The notes under the pieces: generated by a model
What the model was told of the DNA's origin: nothing
What the model saw: the letters and a program-made list of their open reading frames with translations, nothing else
The model's database searches: none
NCBI RefSeq assembly: GCF_000190315.1
Contig: NC_015151.1
Coordinates: forward strand, 1,922,001-1,986,000
DNA from: Vulcanisaeta moutnovskia 768-28
GTDB lineage: Archaea > Thermoproteota > Thermoprotei > Thermoproteales > Thermocladiaceae
Direction: 5' to 3'
Length of the DNA: 64,000 nt
Position numbers and translations under genes: made by a program
Shown: positions 18,780 through 28,066 of the stretch, in pieces
Numbering within the stretch: the first letter of the stretch is position 1
Layout: every line of letters starts with the position of its first letter

Positions 18780-20210
18780 ATGGGCAATGATTCTACTGTG
18801 AGTATCGCTAGGCTCAAGACTATGGGTGTGCTGTCAGCCCTTATTTTCATCATAGGTGTAATTGATTTTCCAGGGCATGGAGTGTTACAGGTAATTGCGT
18901 TACTACTATTGATGATTGCTTATAAGGAGCTGAACCTTAATGGTCATTACCAAGACATAAAGACCGCATTATCATTAATGATCGGCATATTAGTATTTAA
19001 CTACGTAGTCGCGGGGATAATCTACGCACTATATGGACCATTGAAGGTAACAATAAATTCACTAGGTGTGGTTACTATGTACGTAACGCCTTCAATGCCT
19101 ATCTGGCTTAGGTATCCATCAAACCAAATAGCTTTCACATACGCCGTATTAGTCGCAACGTGGCCGTTCGAAATACTCATCGCTTATTACATATACCGTT
19201 CGTTCTCAAACCTGGGTAATAAAGTACTTAGATATGCCGGTTTATTAATGCTGATAGGCGCTGTGCTGTACGTAGTTCTGGTTGGGGCCATATTCATGAT
19301 ATTATCCTACGTATTAATGCTCATAGGTTGGTTAACACTTAGGGGAGAGGTTAAGGATCACGTTCATGCCAAGCTTCATGTGACACGCATATTACGTTTA
19401 ATTGCTTGGTCATTAATGATATCACTATTAACATTAGTTACGTTATCATCAATCCTTAACGTTAACCCTCAGTACTATGGCTTAAACATTGCAATGCTCA
19501 CGCTATTCGCCAGTAAGCACCCCGTGTTTTTTACAACGTCTTTGATGAATCCAAGGTATACCATGATATCGATTGGACTGATTAACTCAAGCAATACGAT
19601 TACAATACTTGGTTATATAATGGCGGTACCTAAGCCATACTACATTAAGGTTAGTATCAACATGGGGAATTGCTTGGAAATATTGGCAGTAGAGCCAGGA
19701 AGTACAAGAAAAATAATGTACACAATACCTGGTCTTCCCATGTATTATCAATTAAACCCATTTGCTCAGCAGCAGGAGGCCGCGTTTCAAGGGTCTTCGG
19801 TTATGATGTCGATGAAGGGTGATGAGGTATCGTGGATTTATACACCAGCAATGTCTCACAGTAGTAATTATCAAGTGTTAAACGGGTTCTTACTTACTTG
19901 CTTAGTAAATGGAGCAAATTATGTATTACCAGCAAACATAACAATAATGGCAATATCGAAAATACACAAGACGTACTTCCTAGAGACCTATACCATGAAT
20001 TATACCAAGTTGAGGTTTATGATAAATAGTACAGCAATAATCCTAGTCAATAATGTTAATGGATCATTCACAAAATCCACTATTAATTACGTAAATTTAC
20101 TGTTAACGATTTATTTACCTGTATTTATATGCTACGTAATTTACGACCGTAGGTTCTATGGGGATTTACTGAGACATTTAGCAGATAGAATTAGTAATCG
20201 TACAATTTAA
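18780..20210 (+). CDS. multi-pass membrane protein with extracytoplasmic domain
   Basis: This 476-residue protein has about six hydrophobic helices in the first 230 residues, a roughly 180-residue extracytoplasmic segment rich in Asn/Ser/Tyr, and one final helix near residue 445 followed by a short basic tail. The N-terminal half resembles the DUF996/DUF973 type of archaeal membrane proteins, but the match is loose. Function is unknown. It follows the thymidylate-synthase-like gene by 63 bases on the same strand. Confidence 0.6.
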   Translation: MGNDSTVSIARLKTMGVLSALIFIIGVIDFPGHGVLQVIALLLLMIAYKELNLNGHYQDIKTALSLMIGILVFNYVVAGIIYALYGPLKVTINSLGVVTMYVTPSMPIWLRYPSNQIAFTYAVLVATWPFEILIAYYIYRSFSNLGNKVLRYAGLLMLIGAVLYVVLVGAIFMILSYVLMLIGWLTLRGEVKDHVHAKLHVTRILRLIAWSLMISLLTLVTLSSILNVNPQYYGLNIAMLTLFASKHPVFFTTSLMNPRYTMISIGLINSSNTITILGYIMAVPKPYYIKVSINMGNCLEILAVEPGSTRKIMYTIPGLPMYYQLNPFAQQQEAAFQGSSVMMSMKGDEVSWIYTPAMSHSSNYQVLNGFLLTCLVNGANYVLPANITIMAISKIHKTYFLETYTMNYTKLRFMINSTAIILVNNVNGSFTKSTINYVNLLLTIYLPVFICYVIYDRRFYGDLLRHLADRISNRTI

Positions 20211-20286
20211 TGAAGTGAAATAAGTAATTCCGTGATAGCTAAGCAATATAAAGAAAGATAGAGCTACAGCATTTAGTTGAGGTACG

Positions 20287-20544
20287 ATGGTTAGGAAGAA
20301 GCCATATCCGCATAACAGCGATATACTTAATGCCATGCTTAAGTTATTCTCTAAGGAACCCTTCATAAGACCCATCGACTTCCCTGACAAGGTTAAGGCT
20401 GAGCTCAAGAAGGAGGGGTTTTACGTAGGGTTAGTCAGTACTAAGCGCATTTGGAGGATTTACGAGGAGGCTGTCAAGAGGGGCTTGATCTATGATTACT
20501 TGGGTGTCGTTATTGGTTATGGTGGTGAATATTGGGAGGAGTAG
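20287..20544 (+). CDS. small conserved-looking protein of unknown function
   Basis: This is an 85-residue basic protein without signal or membrane segments. The order of helices and a terminal beta-like Val/Ile/Tyr segment is compatible with a small winged-helix fold, but the resemblance is weak. ATG 20287 is downstream of an A/T-rich region with a TATA-like element near 20246-20255. I do not recognise the family. Confidence 0.6.
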   Translation: MVRKKPYPHNSDILNAMLKLFSKEPFIRPIDFPDKVKAELKKEGFYVGLVSTKRIWRIYEEAVKRGLIYDYLGVVIGYGGEYWEE

Positions 20545-20631
20545 GTACTACGGTGAGTTATGTTGATTTTACTCATATGATTAGAAATCTCTAAATGGAA
20601 ATTGAATAACCCATTGATTCATGAGCATGTC

Positions 20632-21606
20632 CTAAACATAATCATCCCTATTAACCCTATTCATAGGTATCTCTCCCTTGATGTACCTAATGACATTCTC
20701 CACAGCCCTAATCATCGCATACTCGGCTATCTCCATCTGTGCCCCACCTGCTATGTGTGGTGTTCCTAGGAAATTAGGTAATGTGATTAGTGGTGTTCTT
20801 GGTGGTATTTCCTCATGGTCATTGTGTACCCACCAGACGTCTGTGCCGAATCTAATGTCCTGCCTCTCCTTAAGAACCTCGTATAGATCTTCCTCCTTAA
20901 CCACATCACCACGACCAACATTCACCACTATTGCGCCGCGCTTTAATGCCCTAAGTTCCTCCTTACCGATTAGACCTCTGGTATGCTTATTCAGTGGTAA
21001 TGTTATGGCTACTATATCAGCCCTTGGTAATGCATCAAGTAATTTACTCGTTGGGTAGACCTCATCGAAGTACTCAGCGGACTTACCGCTTCTATTAATA
21101 CCAATGTTATGGGTTCTAAATCCCTCCTTTCCAATTCTTGCGATCTCTTTACCGATACCACCGGTACCGAGGACGAGTAATATCGATTCAATAATCTTGC
21201 GTGGGCTTGTTATTTCATTGCCCAAGTAATCCTTTGCGTTAAGTACGGGTTTATGTAATCCCTTAGCCAGCGTTAGTATCATTGCCCACGCATGCTCAGC
21301 AACAGGCACTGAATATGCACCTGCATTACTATATACCTCAATATTACTTGGTATTACAGAAAATGGTAAGTGATCAACACCTGCAGAGTATGTCTGTATA
21401 ACCTTTAGTCTTTTCATGGAATTAATGTTATCGGCCAGGTTGAATTCCCTACCGCACCAGCACATTAGTACTTCAGTCCTGGACAGCACATCTGTCCATT
21501 CATCCTTACTCAGTCTCGGTAACTCATAGAGGTCTATATCATAATTACGTAATAGTTCCCTAGCTTTATCGGGTAATTCTACTGTACTAACTATGGTTGT
21601 TGTCAT
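20632..21606 (-). CDS. D-isomer-specific 2-hydroxyacid dehydrogenase
   Basis: This 324-residue protein has the NAD(P)-binding loop VLGTGGIGKEIARIG at about residue 145, the catalytic Arg in VNVGRGDVV, the Glu about 25 residues later, and the catalytic His in GTPHIAGGA. It reduces a 2-keto acid or oxidises a D-2-hydroxy acid. Glyoxylate, hydroxypyruvate and phosphoglycerate are all possible substrates. No ACT domain is present, so a SerA-type regulation is unlikely. Confidence 0.88.
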   Translation of the reverse strand: MTTTIVSTVELPDKARELLRNYDIDLYELPRLSKDEWTDVLSRTEVLMCWCGREFNLADNINSMKRLKVIQTYSAGVDHLPFSVIPSNIEVYSNAGAYSVPVAEHAWAMILTLAKGLHKPVLNAKDYLGNEITSPRKIIESILLVLGTGGIGKEIARIGKEGFRTHNIGINRSGKSAEYFDEVYPTSKLLDALPRADIVAITLPLNKHTRGLIGKEELRALKRGAIVVNVGRGDVVKEEDLYEVLKERQDIRFGTDVWWVHNDHEEIPPRTPLITLPNFLGTPHIAGGAQMEIAEYAMIRAVENVIRYIKGEIPMNRVNRDDYV

Positions 21607-21688
21607 CCTAGTGAGGCAGTACTTACCTGATTATTTAATGTTTTTAGGAGCAAAATACTTTTTAACTGGGCTTTTCTCGTCTACGTGA

Positions 21689-21853
21689 ATGGCAAAGATA
21701 AAGCCACCGAAGGAGCGTAAGTATGGGAGGGCAGTGATTATGTGCCAAAGGTGTGGTACTCATGAGGCAGTCATTAGGAAATATGGGCTTTACCTATGTA
21801 GGAGGTGCTTCAGGGAGGTCGCGCCACAGTTGGGATTTAGGAAGTATTACTAG
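21689..21853 (+). CDS. rps14: 30S ribosomal protein S14, zinc-binding type
   Basis: This is a 54-residue, strongly basic protein with two CxxC pairs (C19/C22 and C37/C40). It ends in GFRKYY, which is diagnostic of the short zinc-binding S14 (S14P/uS14) of archaea. It binds 16S rRNA in the head of the small subunit. ATG 21689 lies about 27 bases downstream of a TATA-like run at 21656-21666. It is short enough to be missed by a length cut-off. It stands apart from other ribosomal protein genes here. Confidence 0.92.
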   Translation: MAKIKPPKERKYGRAVIMCQRCGTHEAVIRKYGLYLCRRCFREVAPQLGFRKYY

Positions 21854-21880
21854 TTTTACTCTTCTCATTAATTACGTAGG

Positions 21881-21890
21881 GATTATAAGC
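21881..21890 (+). promoter_or_regulatory. TATA box that sets the start of the HhH-type Fe-S protein gene
   Basis: The sequence GATTATAAGC is centred about 26 bases upstream of ATG 21911, so a leaderless transcript beginning at that ATG is likely. This favours ATG 21911 over the GTG at 21896. Confidence 0.5.
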
Positions 21891-21910
21891 ACCTAGTGTA
21901 TCAGTTAATT

Positions 21911-22834
21911 ATGGCTAGGATACCAGCAACACTAAACCTGGACAGGATTATTGAGGTAGCCAGGGCCTTAACATCTCTAGATCTACATAGGTCTGATGCC
22001 TTTGACCTAAGATTTTACCCGCCGAGGGATGCGGATGTTGAGGCCACGTATAATTACTTCATTGCCATGGTGGCTATAGATCACAGGACAAACATTGGGG
22101 ATAGGCAATTCACTAGGCGAATTGGTGATGAGATCTTCACAGGCTCTGACCTACTTTGGAGATTGGGTATGGAGATGTTCAATAGAGATAGTTCCTTCTT
22201 CAGCCCTGCCAACCTGAGGAGGCTTGATCCTACCGTTGTTAGGGATTGGCTCGTTGGTGATTATGGGCCTGTTTGGGATTATGGGGTTAGGGCTTATCTG
22301 CTCAGGGATGTTGGTTCTCACGTATTTAGGAACTACGGCACAACCATTAGGTTGTTCCATGTTTCAAGTATTGAGGAGTTGATTGATAGGTTATCAATGA
22401 TGGCTGGATATGAGGATCCGGTCAGGAAGAAGGCGTACTTATTAATAAAGTTCCTGGTACTACGTGGCCTACTTAAGATTAAGCCGCAGGAGATGAAGTT
22501 GCCGATTGATAATCATCTTACGAGGATCGCCTATAGGCTGGGTATAGTTAGGCTTGAGGATTGGGTGCTCGAGTTAATGAGACGTGACATGCACCTCAGT
22601 AGGGAGCTTGATATTGAGCTTAGGCTGGCCGTCCGTGATGCTTGGGATGCTGTGATTAGAGTCAGTAAGTTAGATCCAATAGCAATTGATGACTTTTTAT
22701 GGAGACTTGGCAGAACAATATGCATAAGGGATAAGCCACAGTGTGATAAGTGTCCGTTGAGAGGTTTATGCAGTGCCTATGCTAGGGGTTCATTCATTAA
22801 TGAGCATAATCATTACCTAACGTATTACTATTGA
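21911..22834 (+). CDS. HhH-GPD-like protein with endonuclease III-type [4Fe-4S] loop
   Basis: Near the C-terminus the four cysteines C271, C278, C281 and C287 have exactly the C-x6-C-x2-C-x5-C spacing of the iron-sulfur loop found in endonuclease III and MutY. The rest is helical and does not show the usual Lys/Asp catalytic signature clearly, so it may be a divergent DNA or RNA base-processing enzyme. The N-terminal AIDHRT and GSDLLWRLG motifs also recall queuosine-salvage-like folds. Function is open. Gene order is S14, this gene, then the DUF711 gene. Confidence 0.6.
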   Translation: MARIPATLNLDRIIEVARALTSLDLHRSDAFDLRFYPPRDADVEATYNYFIAMVAIDHRTNIGDRQFTRRIGDEIFTGSDLLWRLGMEMFNRDSSFFSPANLRRLDPTVVRDWLVGDYGPVWDYGVRAYLLRDVGSHVFRNYGTTIRLFHVSSIEELIDRLSMMAGYEDPVRKKAYLLIKFLVLRGLLKIKPQEMKLPIDNHLTRIAYRLGIVRLEDWVLELMRRDMHLSRELDIELRLAVRDAWDAVIRVSKLDPIAIDDFLWRLGRTICIRDKPQCDKCPLRGLCSAYARGSFINEHNHYLTYYY

Positions 22835-22872
22835 TGACAATGCTTAAATGAAGCATAAACTACTGCTAGGTA

Positions 22873-23961
22873 ATGATTATCCGCGCAGTTACATTGTTTT
22901 ATCCCGTAGAGGGTAGTAGGATTAATACTGATGAGTTTAGGCAGGAATTGGTTAAGCTACGTAACGTAATAAGCGATATTAGTAGAAGGAGAAGAACTGA
23001 AATAAGGACCTGGAGAGTTACACTACCCTTTATAGAGCCGCTTTGGAACTTTGAGGAATTATCAACAACGATAAATAAGGCAAGTGCCGACCTTGGTTAT
23101 ATCCATGCATCGCTCAATATAGCGATGAATACAAAATTCGAGTTAGAGAGGGTGGTTAATGCATTCATTAAGTCAGGGAGTTACTTGAGTATTTGGGTTG
23201 GTGATTTTAAGGAGCTTAATGATTACAACACAGAACTTTTCACTAACGTGCTTAGGAGACTCGTGGAGCTTAATCAATGGGCCTTATCCAGGAGAATTGC
23301 GGCACTAATTGGTGACGTAATACTCACGCCATACTACCCAGACTCGATAAACCTCAACAATAGCCACGGCATAGCTCTATCAATACTTTACCCAAGCGAG
23401 TTAAGTGATGAGCGTAATCTACATAATGACCTTACCGGGGTATTTAAGACTGCTGAGGACATTGGTAGGGAAATTGCAGGTGAATTAGGTGTTGATTACC
23501 TGGGCATTGATGCTTCATTATCACCCTGGGGTGAGGAGTCAGTTATTGATGCAGTTGAGAGGATTTACGGAATTAAATTCGGTGGGCCAGGCACGCTGAG
23601 CGCCATTTATAAATTGAACAAGGCCATCTGGGAGGTATCCGGTCGATTCAGGGTTACGGGGTTTAACGAGGTAATGCTACCGCTTGCTGAGGATGAGCGG
23701 CTTAAGGCTAGGGCTAGGGAGGGACTAATCACATTTTCCAAGCTTGTCAAGTATACAATGACCTGTGTCGCGGGTGTTGACATGGTACCAATACCGAGTA
23801 ATCAGTTACCTCTCATTAAGGGGTTAATCAATGATTTACATGCGATAGTCAGTATTAAGCGTAGGTCGATTGGGCTTAGGTTAATACCATACCCAGGCAA
23901 TGAGGCTGAGGTTGACCTTGGTGACTTCGGTAAGGCGCCAGTACTCGATATGATGAGATGA
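22873..23961 (+). CDS. DUF711 / UPF0210 family protein
   Basis: This 362-residue soluble protein shows the conserved segments of the UPF0210 family: GIDASLSPWGEESV, GFNEVMLPLAEDE and TCVAGVDMVPIP. The biochemical role of this family is not established. ATG 22873 is about 27 bases after a TATA-like GCTTAAATG. It overlaps the following nucleoside phosphorylase gene by 4 bases (ATGA), which suggests a related metabolic role and co-translation. Confidence 0.8.
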   Translation: MIIRAVTLFYPVEGSRINTDEFRQELVKLRNVISDISRRRRTEIRTWRVTLPFIEPLWNFEELSTTINKASADLGYIHASLNIAMNTKFELERVVNAFIKSGSYLSIWVGDFKELNDYNTELFTNVLRRLVELNQWALSRRIAALIGDVILTPYYPDSINLNNSHGIALSILYPSELSDERNLHNDLTGVFKTAEDIGREIAGELGVDYLGIDASLSPWGEESVIDAVERIYGIKFGGPGTLSAIYKLNKAIWEVSGRFRVTGFNEVMLPLAEDERLKARAREGLITFSKLVKYTMTCVAGVDMVPIPSNQLPLIKGLINDLHAIVSIKRRSIGLRLIPYPGNEAEVDLGDFGKAPVLDMMR

Positions 23962-24686
23962 CTCTCATGCCAATACACCTAAGGGTTAATCCCGGGGATA
24001 TTGCTAAGAGGGTGGTAATAGTCGGTGACCCAGAGAGGGCGAGGCAATTAAGCGAGTTGCTCGTCGGTGCGAAGCTCGTTAATGAGAATAGGGGATTAAT
24101 AACATACACAGGCAAGTACAATGATACTGACATCACCGTGGCAACCCACGGAATTGGAGCTCCATCCGCTGCCATCGTTATTGAGGAATTAATAAGCATG
24201 GGCGCCAGGTTCATTGTTCGCCTTGGAACCACAGGGGCGCTTAGGAGGGAGATAGGCATTGGCGATGTTATCGTGCCCACAGGCTCGGCATACAACTACG
24301 GAGGAATATACACGCAATACCTGGGCAGTTTCATAGCCTACCCAGCAATACCCAATTACCACCTAATGAGTGAGCTAGTGAGGAGTCTTGAGTCGATGAA
24401 TATGAAGCCCTGGGTTGGTCCGGTATATAGTAGCGATGCGTTCTATGCGGAGGAGGACCTGGTCAACGTACTTGGTTCGAGGGGCTTCCTGGGCGTTGAA
24501 ATGGAGACCGCAATACTATTCCTACTGGGCCTTGTAAGGAATTTCAAGGCAGCGGCAGTGCTCATAGTGAGTAATAACCTGACTGAGGATAAGGCGAGCA
24601 GGTTCCTAACGGCGAGTGAGTTGAGGGATGTAGTGCTCAGGGTTGGGAGGGCTGTGCTAAACGCGTTAATTATGGTCAAGGATTAA
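23958..24686 (+). CDS. purine/uridine nucleoside phosphorylase (PNP-UDP family 1)
   Basis: This 242-residue protein has the phosphate-binding VIVGDPERA start, the GATGALR-type LGTTGALRREI region, and the C-terminal GVEMETAILF motif with the Glu-Met-Glu of the family. It splits nucleosides with phosphate to free base and ribose-1-phosphate. Whether it prefers uridine, inosine/guanosine or adenosine cannot be told from sequence. It is coupled to the DUF711 gene and overlaps the convergent MNT gene by 11 bases. Confidence 0.88.
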   Translation: MTLMPIHLRVNPGDIAKRVVIVGDPERARQLSELLVGAKLVNENRGLITYTGKYNDTDITVATHGIGAPSAAIVIEELISMGARFIVRLGTTGALRREIGIGDVIVPTGSAYNYGGIYTQYLGSFIAYPAIPNYHLMSELVRSLESMNMKPWVGPVYSSDAFYAEEDLVNVLGSRGFLGVEMETAILFLLGLVRNFKAAAVLIVSNNLTEDKASRFLTASELRDVVLRVGRAVLNALIMVKD

Positions 24687-25092
24687 GCACTGCATTGTAG
24701 TACTGAGCGAGTCTCGGCTTGAAGTTCAGGAACTCCTTAATAATCCTAGTCTCAAAATCAATCCTCCTATCAGGATCCCTATCTAGGATCAGGACACCCC
24801 TGCTCACGACCTCATACGCAAGCGACAGTGATGCCTTATTAAGGTGAATAAGGTCGACCTTAAGCCCAAGTGCGTCCTCTAAAGTAATCATAATGCTCAT
24901 GAGCTTCTTCCAGTCTAGTTCCCTGCCCGTGAATACGACAATGTCAAGGTCACTCCCTGGACGTGCCCTACCAATCGCCCTCGATCCAAATACATACGCG
25001 AACAGCACAAAGTCAAACCCCTCTAATACCTGCCTCGCCTTATTGATTAAATCTGTCAATTCCTCATTACTGATGGCGAGCTGATTATCCAA
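24676..25092 (-). CDS. minimal nucleotidyltransferase (MNT) domain protein
   Basis: The motif GSRAIGRARPGSDLD contains the Gly-Ser pair (residues 36-37) and the catalytic Asp pair D48/D50 of pol-beta-type nucleotidyltransferases. Such proteins pair with HEPN proteins, and in characterised MntA/HepT systems they add AMP to the HEPN toxin. The TTG start at 25092 is uncertain because the frame is open further upstream into the HEPN region, so the original gene may have been a HEPN-MNT fusion. Confidence 0.75.
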   Translation of the reverse strand: MDNQLAISNEELTDLINKARQVLEGFDFVLFAYVFGSRAIGRARPGSDLDIVVFTGRELDWKKLMSIMITLEDALGLKVDLIHLNKASLSLAYEVVSRGVLILDRDPDRRIDFETRIIKEFLNFKPRLAQYYNAVLNP

Positions 25093-25467
25093 GGGATCTA
25101 TTAACCTATCCCTAATGAAACTACTAATCTCATTAATTACCCTATCTAACTCGTCAATCTCACTTAAAGCCTCAAGTAATCTCTCGGGGATCTATCACGG
25201 CATAGCCGTGGTCAAGCACATTCCTAAGGCTAATCCACAACTCGAACAATCTACTAGTTCATTACTAAGGACGTTGGCGTTCGCCAATATTCTCGCAACA
25301 TCCCTATACCTCTCAGGTTTATTAAGATTAATAATTGAACACAACCTCATACTGACATTAATGAGGGATTCAACGGTACCCCTAAGCGCCAAATCCCTAT
25401 CCAAATCATCGACAGTCCTCGCTCTATCCCTAATCGACCTTAGAATATTTACATAACTCCTATCCAT
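25093..25467 (-). pseudogene. HEPN domain (DUF86/HepT-like) with two compensating frameshifts
   Basis: The start at 25467 reads a helical HEPN N-terminus. Near 25255-25265 the homology moves into another frame, which encodes RNVLDHGYAVIDPRE, a perfect RNase-type R-x4-H-x-Y signature. Near 25180-25190 it returns to the first frame and runs on without a stop into the MNT gene. Frame one has stops at about 25192-25197. The pair of indels inactivates only the catalytic segment, unless they are sequencing errors. Confidence 0.65.
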
Positions 25468-25567
25468 CGCCAATTTATCATTAATTATCACGTTACCATA
25501 CCAAATTATGCACTCCTTACTTAAGCTAAAAGCCTTGCACATACTAATTGCAGGGGCTTAATGAAGG

Positions 25568-25630
25568 CATGTCAGCGCGCAGGTCTTGGGTCCTCATCCA
25601 TCAGATCCGTCCCCGCTTTACATCACCAAT
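25568..25630 (-). ncRNA. candidate C/D box guide RNA
   Basis: On the minus strand there is a C-like box GTGATGT (25626-25620), about 15 GC-rich bases, a D'-type CTGA, a C'-like GGATGA a few bases later, about 18 GC-rich bases and a final CTGA (25575-25572). This order and the total length of about 60 bases match archaeal 2'-O-methylation guide RNAs. The GC-rich inserts stand out in an AT-rich gap. The C box has one mismatch to RTGATGA and the second insert is slightly long, so this is a candidate only. Confidence 0.4.
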
Positions 25631-25662
25631 TAAATGAACTAATAACCCATTAATAACCCTTA

Positions 25663-27251
25663 ATGCTTAATATCATGAAGTTAAGGTTTAATAGAGATTT
25701 CATAATGGTGAATTTAATGCCTTATGGAAGGATACACGTAAAATCATTAATCATAATCGCTATATTATCGATAATTATTAACTCATACATGCTCATTCGC
25801 GCTCAATTAGGCATTAATAATGCCGTGGGCGCGGCTCCTGGTGAAATAAACATAGGTAATGATGTACTTCATACATATAGGTCTGAGGCTCCCTTAATGT
25901 TACAGTCTATGTTATTGGAGGTAAGGCCTTGTTTCAGGACCTGATTAACGTGGGTTTGAATTCCTCATTAATTAAACCTGTAAGTCTTAATCAGCTATCT
26001 GAATTGCCGGATAATAGTGTCGTGGTTATTGATTGGTCTGTGATAAGGAATAGCGTGGTTGCTGGTGATCCGGGTAGTTACGTGGAGTTGAACCTAACGA
26101 GTCCTATTATTAATGACTTAGTTAACCTTATCAGGAATAGTGATAGCGACATCATCGCTGTTTACGCAAATGCCACGGATGAGGATACCGTTGAGTACGT
26201 ACTAGCATACTCATGGGCCAGGGCTATTAATAATACGTTATCGCTAAATCTAGGCGGAGGCTCATCCGTGCAGGATTACCTGGTGGCTTACCCAGTAATT
26301 CCTGTAAATACTCATGAACCTATTCTAATTGCAATGTACTGGGTTAGTCCGAAGAAATTAATAATGGGTCCACTGTACCCATCACAGTTCATGACTTTTA
26401 TTAAGAATATCGTAGACAACATGGTGATAAATGATTCGACGGATCCTGTAGATCCATGCTTTGCGATGGCTAGCAATAATGCCGTGTTCATATGGGCAGC
26501 GCCCATGTTCGTGGGTGTATCAAGTTTGGGTGTGCAGGCTTATAATGATGGTAATGGGACGTTCTTCTGGGACTCATGCTTAACGGTTAGTAACAGGATC
26601 CTTAAGGCATCACCGGTAGGTCCTTGGTACTTAACCGTCAACGTCTTTAATTATGAGGGTTACTTTGAATTATCAACCATGTATAACAATGGTGGTTTTG
26701 ATGGTTATCAAATCGGTGTAATTGATTACTATTATGGCTATGAAATGTACATGAGGAATATCACCAATGCATTGATAGGCGACATGGGCAGTATTGCACC
26801 ATCAACCCTGAGCACAAGCGCAACTAGTGTGCATGTATCATGGAGTCCATCAGTGAGTATAATGCCTCAGCTTGCTATGACCATTAGCAATATTACGTGG
26901 TTATTCCATGTAGATAAGGCCGGCGATAACATAGCATTTCCAAACTCCTTTGCGGATGAATCGGCAGCCGTATATTTACCAGGTTTTAACGAATCACAAC
27001 AGTACTTAGCCGAATTCATGGTTGATTTTGAGAACAACGCCGTCACCAAAGACTTACCATGCCTATATGCCGTAACACAGACAGTCTGGGCTAGGATTAC
27101 CTGGGAGGTCTACATAATACCCAGGTCAAGCGAACTTGTCAATGTCTATGGTAACGTTAGTCTCCTAACACCGGCGACACTGCCTTTCCATTCATACTAC
27201 GTATCTGGGGTCTCGTCATTAATCGTACCTATCTATTGCCCACTATGGTAA
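25663..27251 (+). pseudogene. membrane-anchored secreted protein, frameshifted
   Basis: The first frame (25663-25944) gives a basic N-terminus and one transmembrane helix at about residues 26-48. The homology then moves to a second frame that is open from 25887 and runs to 27251. The join near 25885-25895 restores a strand pattern (VYVIGGKALFQDL) and the motif SVVVIDWSVI. The protein at 44427-45974 has the same order: an N-terminal helix, KFIIVGPTSLY, then SILIIDLSYV. The two are probably distant paralogs of about 520 residues. Function is unknown. It may be a true frameshift or a sequencing error. Confidence 0.6.
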
Positions 27252-27301
27252 TCCATGGGACTTAATTTTATATTGGCTCTTAAAACTAAGCCGTGAATGC
27301 C

Positions 27302-28021
27302 ATGAGTAATATTGACGTGGTTAACCTGCTGATTGGCGTAAACCCGGTTGAGTTAGAGAGGGATTTCGACTCCAGGGTAGTCACAAGAATCATTAAACCG
27401 CCAATAGTCGTCAGACTCGACGGGACAGGCTTCGGTAAGGCCCTTAAAGACTTTACCTGGCCCCGGGATGAGAGGGTTCATAGGGCGTTGGTAAAGGCTG
27501 CCGTGGAACTAATGAGGACATTTTCAGGCGAGTACGCCCTTGTAATTAGCGATGAAATTAACGTCTTTCTCCTTAACTATGTACCGTTTAGTGGCCGTGA
27601 ATATAAGCTAATAAGCTCAATGGCTGGTCTCGCTTCTGCTGTGGTTAGTAATGCCCTTAGTAGGGTTCTTTATTTCGATGCCAGGGTGATTCAACTCAAT
27701 GATTCCTGTCTTGATGTTATGAGATATATGCTCTATCGGGTCAGGGTTGGCTTCAATAATTACCACGTGGAGATAGCCCAGAGAAATGGAGTTATTCCGC
27801 CGAAAAGTACCCCACATATAAACGAGGTTATCAGGGCGTTGGGTGGTCCAAGGCTTACCTGGGAATCCCTTGGCACATGCCTTGTTAGATCTAGGGTTGA
27901 ACTTGAGGGTGTAGATAGGAGGAGCGGTGAGAGGGTTAAGTACGTTAGGAAGAGGATCATTGAGAAGAACCCGATAGAAGTAATCAATGAACTCAGCACG
28001 TGTGGTTTTAATTCTCAATAA
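27302..28021 (+). CDS. thg1: Thg1-like tRNA 3'-5' polymerase (tRNA-His guanylyltransferase family)
   Basis: The motif VVRLDGTGFGKALKDF carries the first metal-binding Asp (D40), followed by the PRDERVHRALVKAA region and the SDEIN pair D84/E85, in the order of Thg1 proteins. Family members add nucleotides to the 5' end of tRNA. Archaeal ones add G-1 to tRNA-His or repair 5'-truncated tRNAs. ATG 27302 and GTG 27293 are both possible starts. The length of about 239 residues is normal. It is followed by tenA after 45 bases. Confidence 0.85.
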   Translation: MSNIDVVNLLIGVNPVELERDFDSRVVTRIIKPPIVVRLDGTGFGKALKDFTWPRDERVHRALVKAAVELMRTFSGEYALVISDEINVFLLNYVPFSGREYKLISSMAGLASAVVSNALSRVLYFDARVIQLNDSCLDVMRYMLYRVRVGFNNYHVEIAQRNGVIPPKSTPHINEVIRALGGPRLTWESLGTCLVRSRVELEGVDRRSGERVKYVRKRIIEKNPIEVINELSTCGFNSQ

Positions 28022-28066
28022 ATCAGTTAATAATATTTAATAACTAGGTAATTATGACTATAATGT

